64,000 nucleotides of DNA, from NCBI RefSeq assembly GCF_003952225.1, contig NZ_CP034437.1:4664501-4728500 (forward strand), in the 5' to 3' direction. Made by a program: the position numbers and the translations under genes. The DNA is from Paenibacillus albus. Lineage in GTDB: Bacteria; Bacillota; Bacilli; Paenibacillales; Paenibacillaceae. This document shows positions 54,227 to 61,370 of the stretch, one piece after another (within the stretch, counting starts at the first letter, position 1; every line of letters starts with the position of its first letter). The notes under the pieces are model-generated. The model ran no database searches. It worked only from the letters and a program-made list of their open reading frames with translations, and was not told the origin of the DNA.

Positions 54227-56932
54227 CTAAGGGTTAGTTGTTGTAGTTGTTTGATTCGTCGTGCCGCTGCCTGGGTCATTCTGGACAGGCTGATTAGGCT
54301 GGGTATCAACCGGAACGCTGCCATCATTCGTAGGCTGGGTCTGATTACCGCCTGCCCCGGTGCCTGTTCCGGTATTCGTGCCCGCTCCCGGCGTCGTTCC
54401 CGTACCGGTGTTCGTACCGGTATTGCCACCAGCGCCTCCGCCAGTGCCGGGCTCAGTCGTTTGTCCGCCATTACCCGGTGTCCCAGTTCCGCCGTTACCA
54501 GGAGTCTGACCACCAGTGTTGCCGTTACCTGGCTGCTCGCTTCCATTGCCCGGTGTTTGCTCTCCACCGTTACCTGGTTGATTAGTACCGTTACCCGGAG
54601 TCTCTCCAGGCTGCGTTCCCTCGTTGCCATTGCCCTGATTGCCATTGCCAGGCGTCTCATCCACAGGAGGCGTAATCTCCACTTCAGGAATATCAACCTT
54701 GATCGTCTCGGACGGCGTACCCTCCATCTCCTTCTGCGGATCGTACGCTGTGACGTAGTACTGGTAGCTCATTCCCGGCATAACGCTCATGTCGTCCACG
54801 CCAGTCGCATCGAGCGCATCCATAAGCTTCGTGAATGCTGCCTCGCTCGCTTCTTTACGATAAACGCGGTACGTCATGCCTGTGCCTTCAACTGGCGACC
54901 ATGCTAGCTTCACTATAGCCGCTTGCTCGTCGTAGATGGCATTAAAGTTCGTAATTCCTACCGGCGGCTTCTCTTCTTGAACTTCAGTTGGCTTGGTGAA
55001 GCTGCCTTTTGGCACGCCCTTCATTGCCTCGCGCATAACTTTGCCGAACAACGCTGCAGCTTGGGAGCTGCTCTTCTTAATCATATGATCCTTATCGGTA
55101 TGATCATAGCCCATCCAGACGACTGCCGTCCACTCCGGCGTAAAACCGGCGAACCAAGCATCGCGGTTGTAACCATTCACAAGACCCGGAATTCCGTTCT
55201 GCGTCGTACCCGTCTTACCTGCTACCGGACGGTCAAGGCGGGCATTAACGCCTGTTCCGCCCTTCTCCAGAACAGCTTGCATCATATCGGTCATATAATG
55301 AGCAGTCTCCGTCTTCATTAGCTGCTCCGACTTTGGCTCGCTATATTCGTATAACGCGTCGCCTTCGCTATCTGTAATCTTAATTAACGAATGCGGATCA
55401 ACCGACTTGCCATCATTAGCAAAAGCGCTGTAAGCCTTCGCCATCTCAAATGGCGTTACCCCATTCGTCAAACCGCCGAGGCCTATCGCCAAATTGCGGT
55501 CTTGCGTGCTGTCGAGGGTAAAGCCCATTTTGTCCGCAAATCTAAGTCCGGTCTTTACGCCAATCTCATTAAGAAGCCATACCGCAGATGCGTTACGCGA
55601 TTCCTTGAGCGACTGTTTCATTTGGATCGGACCGACATATTTGACTTTGTTCGAATCTGTCGGACAGTACGAGCCATAGCAAGTCTTCGTATCCTGCAGA
55701 ATCGACCATGGATACCAGTCGCCCGAATCAATTGCCGGACCGTAGACGGTGATCGGCTTAAACGAAGAACCCGGCTGACGCGGCACTAGCACGCGATTGA
55801 GCCCCTTCTTCACATAATCACGACCGCCGACAAGCCCTTGAATCGCGCCATTGCGGTGATCCACAATAATCATTGCGGCCTGCTCTTGCTGGTCATCGAC
55901 GCTCTTCTCGAAGTTATCGTCGTCCTCGAACTGTTTCTCGGCCGCGGACTGAGCTTGCGTGTTCAGCGTCGTATAGATGTTATATCCGCCGCTGCGCAGC
56001 TGTTCTTCTGTCAAGCCGCTAACGCGCTCAGCTTCATTGATGACGAAATCGAGGAATGCCGGATACGTATCGCTCGAGGTTTTCTCATGCTCAACAGGCT
56101 CATACTTAACCGCCTTCGCTTCATCCATCTGCGCTTGCGTAATATAGCCCTGATCGAACATGAGCTGCAAAACAACGCCGCGACGATCCATCGAATTCTC
56201 CGGATTGTTGATTGGGTTGTAGTTGCCCGGCGCCTTCGGGATACCCGCAAGAGTCGCCATTTGCCATAGCTTCATGTCTTTTAAATCAACATCAAAATAG
56301 TACTTTGCTGCGGACTTGATTCCGTATACCCCTTTGCCGAAGTAAATCCGGTTCAAGTACATCGTAATGATTTCGTCCTTGGTCTTCTTATGCTCAAGCG
56401 CAACAGCGATAGAGGCTTCCGTCGCTTTACGGAAGAATGTCTTATCCTGTGTTAAGAACAAGTTCTTCGCAAGCTGCTGCGTAATCGTGCTGCCGCCTTC
56501 AACTGCGCTGCGCGCTACGACGTCTTTTACAATGGCACGGCCAATGGAATATAAGTCAATCCCCGAATGCTCTTCGAAACGACGGTCCTCTGTCGCAATT
56601 ACCGCGTCGCGCATAAGCTCTGGAATTTCCGAGAATTCAACATTCTCGCGGTTGCCGCCTGCCTGATAAAGCTTCGTTACCTCTTTGCCTTGCGAATCGT
56701 AGATCGTGGACGCTTCAGGCAGTACGAATTTATCTTGATTCTCAGAGAGAATGCGTTCACCGTTCAGAATAATTAACAAATACCCGATTATACCGCAAAC
56801 GACTGCAATGGCGCCTGTGAAGAACAACCAAATTGCTGCTTTGCGCCGATTGAATCGCTTCTTGCCCTTCTTGCCGGGCTTACCCGGTTTCTCAGACTTC
56901 GTACTCCTCGTGCTGCGTGGTCCTTCAGTCAT
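54227..56932 (-). CDS. class A penicillin-binding protein (PBP1-type)
   Basis: A 901-residue bifunctional cell-wall synthase. A basic tail (GKPGKKGKKRFNRRK) and TM (residues ~31-55) are followed by a transglycosylase with EDRRFEEHSGIDLYSI and GGSTITQQLAKNLFL, then a transpeptidase with SxxK in RQPGSSFKPITVYG, SxN in ESRNASAVWL and KTG in GKTGTTQNGIPG. A fibronectin type III-like module lies at ~690-760. The last ~130 residues are a Gly/Asn/Thr/Pro repeat tail with at least seven PGNG units, probably wall-spanning. It is related to PonA/Pbp1a. The open minus-strand shadow ORF across the tail is an artefact of the repeats. Confidence 0.93.
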   Translation of the reverse strand: MTEGPRSTRSTKSEKPGKPGKKGKKRFNRRKAAIWLFFTGAIAVVCGIIGYLLIILNGERILSENQDKFVLPEASTIYDSQGKEVTKLYQAGGNRENVEFSEIPELMRDAVIATEDRRFEEHSGIDLYSIGRAIVKDVVARSAVEGGSTITQQLAKNLFLTQDKTFFRKATEASIAVALEHKKTKDEIITMYLNRIYFGKGVYGIKSAAKYYFDVDLKDMKLWQMATLAGIPKAPGNYNPINNPENSMDRRGVVLQLMFDQGYITQAQMDEAKAVKYEPVEHEKTSSDTYPAFLDFVINEAERVSGLTEEQLRSGGYNIYTTLNTQAQSAAEKQFEDDDNFEKSVDDQQEQAAMIIVDHRNGAIQGLVGGRDYVKKGLNRVLVPRQPGSSFKPITVYGPAIDSGDWYPWSILQDTKTCYGSYCPTDSNKVKYVGPIQMKQSLKESRNASAVWLLNEIGVKTGLRFADKMGFTLDSTQDRNLAIGLGGLTNGVTPFEMAKAYSAFANDGKSVDPHSLIKITDSEGDALYEYSEPKSEQLMKTETAHYMTDMMQAVLEKGGTGVNARLDRPVAGKTGTTQNGIPGLVNGYNRDAWFAGFTPEWTAVVWMGYDHTDKDHMIKKSSSQAAALFGKVMREAMKGVPKGSFTKPTEVQEEKPPVGITNFNAIYDEQAAIVKLAWSPVEGTGMTYRVYRKEASEAAFTKLMDALDATGVDDMSVMPGMSYQYYVTAYDPQKEMEGTPSETIKVDIPEVEITPPVDETPGNGNQGNGNEGTQPGETPGNGTNQPGNGGEQTPGNGSEQPGNGNTGGQTPGNGGTGTPGNGGQTTEPGTGGGAGGNTGTNTGTGTTPGAGTNTGTGTGAGGNQTQPTNDGSVPVDTQPNQPVQNDPGSGTTNQTTTTTNP

Positions 56933-57040
56933 CTGTAAGGTCCCCTCCAGTTCTTTCCGCGAGATATCTCTCTCTATTTATACCCTATATGTGTAAACGG
57001 CAACGGTCCATATTGAAACGACGACAGCGCAAACCGTAAC

Positions 57041-57080
57041 AAAAAGAAACAACCCCGCATGAGCGCAAGGGTTGCTCTTT
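57041..57080 (-). terminator. terminator of the mutS-hfq operon
   Basis: CAACCC pairs with GGGTTG with the loop between; on the minus strand TTTCTTTTT follows. A second 8-bp hairpin GTTTGAAA/TTTCAAAC (57110-57128) lies next to the hfq stop. Confidence 0.7.
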
Positions 57081-57144
57081 CTTGCCGCTATCCAATTAAA
57101 CGTAACAAAGTTTGAAAAGGTTTCAAACGCACTCTCCGGAACAT

Positions 57145-57387
57145 TTAAGCTTCGTTGTTCTCTTGAATCTGCATGAGCGAGACGTTGCGTTGCGGGGTAA
57201 AGGTCGAGATCGCATGCTTGTACACCATTTGCTGACGGCCTTCGCTGTCAATGACGATCGTAAAGTTGTCGAACGCCTTAATGACACCGCGGATTTGGAA
57301 GCCATTCGTCAGGTAAACAGTCACCGGCACACTGTCTTTGCGAAGTTGATTCAGAAATGTATCCTGAATATTGATTGATTTGTTCAT
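57145..57387 (-). CDS. hfq: RNA-binding protein Hfq
   Basis: An 80-residue Sm-like RNA chaperone. The Sm1 motif is in [36 protein letters not shown] and the Sm2 in [17 protein letters not shown]. It forms hexameric rings; in Gram-positive bacteria its role in sRNA regulation is milder than in enterobacteria. It overlaps the miaA stop by four bases (ATGA), as in B. subtilis. The final residues are short and acidic. It is the last gene in the mutS-mutL-...-hfq run. Confidence 0.98.
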   Translation of the reverse strand: MNKSINIQDTFLNQLRKDSVPVTVYLTNGFQIRGVIKAFDNFTIVIDSEGRQQMVYKHAISTFTPQRNVSLMQIQENNEA

Positions 57388-58391
57388 CGTATTTTACCCC
57401 CATCGTCAAAAGGTTGGTTAAAAGTATATTCAAGATTCATCCTAAACTTTCCTGCTAGTATAGCATGAATCAAGTTCAAATTCTTGTTAAAGTTTTCCGA
57501 ACTGTCGAGCCAGTGGATATCCTTCATATGCCGGAACCAGGAAAGCTGCCGCTTGGCAAACCTGCGCGTATCCCGCTTCAGCATCTCGACAGCTTCTGGC
57601 AGCGTAAGATGCCCTTCCAAATAAAGAACGATTTCTTTGTACCCCAGACCATGCATGGACACTGCGTTCGAAGGCACTCCTCGGGCGAGAAGCCCACGCA
57701 CCTCTTCAACCAGCCCCTCTTCGATCATCGCATCGACGCGATGATTGATCCGCTCATACAGGACTGCGCGGTCCATTGTAAGGCCAATAATACACAGTTC
57801 GAAGGGAGATTCTTTTTTCTGTCCCTCAAGCTGCTCGGATACCGTGCTGCCAGTCAAATGATGCACTTCAAGCGCGCGGATGACCCGCCGCTGATCGTTT
57901 GGATGAAGCCGCTCTGCTGCTGCCCTATCGACCGCCCGAAGACGATCATGAAGCGCTTCGGCCCCATGAGCCAGTGCATACAGACGCATCTCCTCGCGAT
58001 ATCCTTCGTCGCCGCCTACATCGGCGAAATCGTAGCCGTATGCGACCGATTCGACGTACAGGCCCGTGCCGCCTACAATGAACGGCAGCTTGCCTCTGCT
58101 TGCAATCTCCGGAATAAGCGAAGCGCAGCGCTCCTGAAATTCCGCGACAGAGAATGGATGCTCCGGCTCGCATATATCAATCAGGTGATGGGGAATGTCT
58201 TCCCGCTCCTCCGGCTTGATTTTGGCAGAACCGATATCCATACCTTTATACACCTGAATGGAATCGCCTGATATAATCTCGGCGTTCCAGGCTTTCGCAA
58301 TATCAAGACTCATCCTCGTCTTGCCGACCGCGGTCGGGCCGATGAGCACGAGCAGTCTTTGTTTGCCGCTCTCATTTGATGCTGAGCTCAT
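57384..58391 (-). CDS. miaA: tRNA dimethylallyltransferase
   Basis: A 335-residue enzyme that adds a dimethylallyl group to A37 of tRNAs reading UNN codons. Features are the P-loop [20 protein letters not shown], the [19 protein letters not shown] motif, the [11 protein letters not shown] motif and the C-terminal [21 protein letters not shown]. It overlaps the RsmJ-like gene by four bases and hfq by four bases. It is slightly longer than the B. subtilis enzyme because of the C-terminal tail ([16 protein letters not shown]). Confidence 0.97.
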   Translation of the reverse strand: MSSASNESGKQRLLVLIGPTAVGKTRMSLDIAKAWNAEIISGDSIQVYKGMDIGSAKIKPEEREDIPHHLIDICEPEHPFSVAEFQERCASLIPEIASRGKLPFIVGGTGLYVESVAYGYDFADVGGDEGYREEMRLYALAHGAEALHDRLRAVDRAAAERLHPNDQRRVIRALEVHHLTGSTVSEQLEGQKKESPFELCIIGLTMDRAVLYERINHRVDAMIEEGLVEEVRGLLARGVPSNAVSMHGLGYKEIVLYLEGHLTLPEAVEMLKRDTRRFAKRQLSWFRHMKDIHWLDSSENFNKNLNLIHAILAGKFRMNLEYTFNQPFDDGGKIR

Positions 58392-59158
58392 GTTGGCAGG
58401 ATCACTCCGTAAGCAATTTTGTTTATATGCTGGCGTTGGAAGCCCAGCCGTTCGAACTCTCCGCTAGCTGCGTGCTCCTTGAGCACGACGGCTTTGCGGG
58501 CTACGCGCACCGCTTCCTTCACCGATTGTTGACTGAGCGCCTCGTTATTCGCGAGCCCTCTTAATGGCTGAAGTGCGGAAGAATCGTGCATCGGCTTGCG
58601 AAACATCGGATCGAAATAGACGATATCGACGCTCTTGTCCGCCAGCTGCCTCAGATATTCCAGGTGGTTCGTGTTACGCATCTGGATACGGCGGAATGCT
58701 TCGTTCACATCCGTATGCTCCGTGTGATACGATTGCAGCCCTTCTCGCACGACCGTATATAAGATGGGTTCGCTCTCGATCGCTGTAACCGAGCCTGCCG
58801 CACCAACCGCATAAGAGAATACGATTGAATCCGATCCGAGTCCTGCTGTGCAATCGACCACGGAATCGCCAGGCTGGCAGCCGGTGAGCGTCATGAGCGG
58901 ATCATGCTCGCCCTTGCGCATTCGCTTCACCCGGACATATGCCATACTGGGATGAAAATACAGCGGCTCCTCCGATTCCTCATAATAGCGTAAGCCCCTC
59001 TCATCTGCAACAAGGAGGTGGTTATCGCCATACTTCTCGCGAAGGAGCGTGAGTGAGTCCTGCTTGCGCGGTACAAGTCTTCCACCAAGTTCTGCTGCTA
59101 TCCCCTGCGCGTAAGCAAGCTGCTCTTCGGTTGGCTTGTGCGGGGTAGTGACGATCAT
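58388..59158 (-). CDS. class I SAM-dependent methyltransferase, RsmJ-like
   Basis: A 256-residue methyltransferase. The SAM motif is VVDCTAGLGSDSIVFSYAVG, with the acidic VTAIESEP and the catalytic-type DPMF in DIVYFDPMFRK. This is the motif set of RsmJ/YhiQ-type 16S rRNA guanine methyltransferases, but the target in Firmicutes is not proven. ATG 59158 overlaps the mutL stop (ATGA) and the next gene overlaps its own stop. An upstream frame to 59233 is discarded because it lies inside mutL. It sits between mutL and miaA. Confidence 0.8.
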   Translation of the reverse strand: MIVTTPHKPTEEQLAYAQGIAAELGGRLVPRKQDSLTLLREKYGDNHLLVADERGLRYYEESEEPLYFHPSMAYVRVKRMRKGEHDPLMTLTGCQPGDSVVDCTAGLGSDSIVFSYAVGAAGSVTAIESEPILYTVVREGLQSYHTEHTDVNEAFRRIQMRNTNHLEYLRQLADKSVDIVYFDPMFRKPMHDSSALQPLRGLANNEALSQQSVKEAVRVARKAVVLKEHAASGEFERLGFQRQHINKIAYGVILPT

Positions 59159-61356
59159 GACATCACCCGCTTGAACATTTTTTCGAGTTGATAGGTTGTC
59201 ATGTGGACCACAATCGGCCTGCCGTGCGGGCATGTGTATGGCTGAATGCAGGCAGCCAGACGCCTCAACAGCCCTTCGCCTTCCTCACGCGTCAGCCTGT
59301 CGTTCGCTTTAATGGATGCTTTGCAGGAGCACATGATAGCTGATTTCTCGCGCATCTTGCCGATATCGACCGCACCGCGCTCACTGATTAACCATTCGGC
59401 CATTTCTTCGATGACATTATGCTCTTCACCTGCCGGCAGCCACTCAGGATAGGAGCGGACAAGGAAAGTGTGAGCGCCGAAAGGCTCAAGTTCAACACCC
59501 GCCTCAACAAGATGATGCAATTTGTTCTTCAGCGCATTCGCTTCGGCTGCAGTAAACTCGAGCGTCAGCGGTACGAGCAGCTGCTGGCTAGCCTGCTCCG
59601 GCCTTGAGAATTTGTCAAAATAGTACTCGTAATTAATTCGCTCATGCGCGGCATGCTGGTCAATGAGGAAGAGCCCTTCCTCATTCTGCGCGATGATGTA
59701 CGTGCCATGCAGCTGGCCGATCCAGTACAGCTCCGGAAATACCGGCGCGTCACCGCGGTCGTTCATCTGCACACCGTCGCTGCTGTCGGCCGCGTAGGCT
59801 GGCGCTGCAGATGGTTCGCGCAGAACAGGTTCCTCGCGTTGAACGCTCGGCGGCGCATAGAGCCGCTCAGTCGCGTCCCGGGGAACTGCGGCACGGTTCG
59901 CTGCTTGCGATTGCCAATCATTCGCTGTTCCTCGGCTGCTGGTTGCCGCATTGCCGATTGTGTACGAAGTATCCCGCTTTGGCGTCGATGCCGCTGACGG
60001 CGAATATTCGGATGCTTGACGCTGCGGAGCAGCTGAATGGCTGCGGCTTGCGGATTCATCCGTCTGCGCTGCAAAGGATTGCTCGGCGGTTTGGAGCGCC
60101 GCTGCAATGTCTTGCGCGGAGACAGCGTTAGCTGGCCGCGCTGCCATTGCAGATTGCGACGCCGCGGCAACTTCGCTCGTAGCTGAAGGAGTAGATAGTG
60201 ACGGAGGCAGCACCGATTGAGCTGGCTGCTGCGCTGACGACACTACTGCGGACTCCGAACCGGCAGCGCCGACTCCGAAGCTCGCCTCCGGTTGATGAAA
60301 CGATATCCGGTCTTGAATATAGACCGGCTTCGAACGGTCCGCCGGCTGCGCAGGACCAGGAATATGGCGCTGCTTGCCAAGGGCGCGCTTCACGCCCTCC
60401 TCAATAAATTCACGGAGCTCCGCTTCCTTGCTGAATCGGACCTCCATCTTGGAAGGATGAACGTTCACATCAAGCAAGCTCGGATGCATGCCCAGCTCCA
60501 ATACGATGAGCGGGAATCGATTGATCGGCAATAACGTATGGTACGCCTGCATGATCGCTTGGTTAATGATGAAGCTCTTGATGTAGCGGCCATTAACCAC
60601 GATCGTGATGCCGTTACGGTTTGAGCGCGTCTGCTCCGGCTTCGAGATGTAGCCGCGAAGCTCATAATCGGGATGCTCGCCTTCGACGGGAAGCATCGCC
60701 TTCGCGGTTGCTGTGCCATAGATCGCGGCAAAAGCTTGAAGCCGATCCCCGCTGCCGAGCGTGCGCAGCAGCAAGCTGCCGTTATGCTTCAGCGTGAATG
60801 CGATGCCAGGATGAGCAAGCGCCAGCCGATTGACATAATCGGCGATGTGCCCGATCTCCGTCTGAATCGTCTTCATATACTTAAGCCTGGCAGGCGTATT
60901 ATAAAACAGCTCGCGGACACTAATATCCGTTCCTTGCGGCGCGTTTGTTTCCTCATTGGCGGTTATCGTGCCGCCTTCGATGACCAGCTTGCGTCCAAGC
61001 CCTGAATGATCCGGCGAAGATATGCATTCCACTCGCGCTACTGCCGCGATACTCGGCAGCGCTTCGCCTCGGAAGCCAAGGCTTGCAATGCGGAACAAAT
61101 CTTTACTGGACGAGAGCTTGCTCGTCGCATGACGATAAAATGCGGTCTCGATATCGTCCCCTTCGATCCCGGAGCCGTTGTCCGTGACGCGCACGAGCGC
61201 CAACCCGCCGTCCTCAATGACGATATCAATCGTCGTACTCCCCGCATCGACTGCGTTCTCGACAAGCTCTTTCACTACAGATGACGGCCGTTCGACCACT
61301 TCGCCGGCGGCGATCTGGTTGGCAAGCTGCTCATCCAATATGCGGATTTTGCTCAT
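59155..61356 (-). CDS. mutL: DNA mismatch repair protein MutL
   Basis: A 733-residue MutL. The GHKL ATPase domain has IAAGEVVERPSSVVKELVENAVDAG, VTDNGSGIEGDD, SLGFRGEALPSI and the LFYNTPARLKYMK region. A long, Ala/Ser/Gln-rich linker (~370-530) is followed by the C-terminal endonuclease dimerisation domain with the motif DQHAAHERINYE, SCKASIKAND and CPHGRPIVVHM, so the protein has the nicking activity found in organisms without MutH. It is 14 bases after mutS. The linker is longer than in B. subtilis (627 residues). Confidence 0.97.
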   Translation of the reverse strand: MSKIRILDEQLANQIAAGEVVERPSSVVKELVENAVDAGSTTIDIVIEDGGLALVRVTDNGSGIEGDDIETAFYRHATSKLSSSKDLFRIASLGFRGEALPSIAAVARVECISSPDHSGLGRKLVIEGGTITANEETNAPQGTDISVRELFYNTPARLKYMKTIQTEIGHIADYVNRLALAHPGIAFTLKHNGSLLLRTLGSGDRLQAFAAIYGTATAKAMLPVEGEHPDYELRGYISKPEQTRSNRNGITIVVNGRYIKSFIINQAIMQAYHTLLPINRFPLIVLELGMHPSLLDVNVHPSKMEVRFSKEAELREFIEEGVKRALGKQRHIPGPAQPADRSKPVYIQDRISFHQPEASFGVGAAGSESAVVSSAQQPAQSVLPPSLSTPSATSEVAAASQSAMAARPANAVSAQDIAAALQTAEQSFAAQTDESASRSHSAAPQRQASEYSPSAASTPKRDTSYTIGNAATSSRGTANDWQSQAANRAAVPRDATERLYAPPSVQREEPVLREPSAAPAYAADSSDGVQMNDRGDAPVFPELYWIGQLHGTYIIAQNEEGLFLIDQHAAHERINYEYYFDKFSRPEQASQQLLVPLTLEFTAAEANALKNKLHHLVEAGVELEPFGAHTFLVRSYPEWLPAGEEHNVIEEMAEWLISERGAVDIGKMREKSAIMCSCKASIKANDRLTREEGEGLLRRLAACIQPYTCPHGRPIVVHMTTYQLEKMFKRVMS

Positions 61357-61370
61357 CTAAGAAGCACCTC

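Noticed and set aside
54440..54660. Repeated units that could look like a CRISPR or tandem array
   Set aside because: The repeats are in frame with the PBP tail, short, imperfect and without spacers.
54199..54696. Minus-strand open frame over the PBP tail
   Set aside because: It is another frame of the same PGNG repeat DNA; the product is Arg/Ala/Val-rich low complexity.
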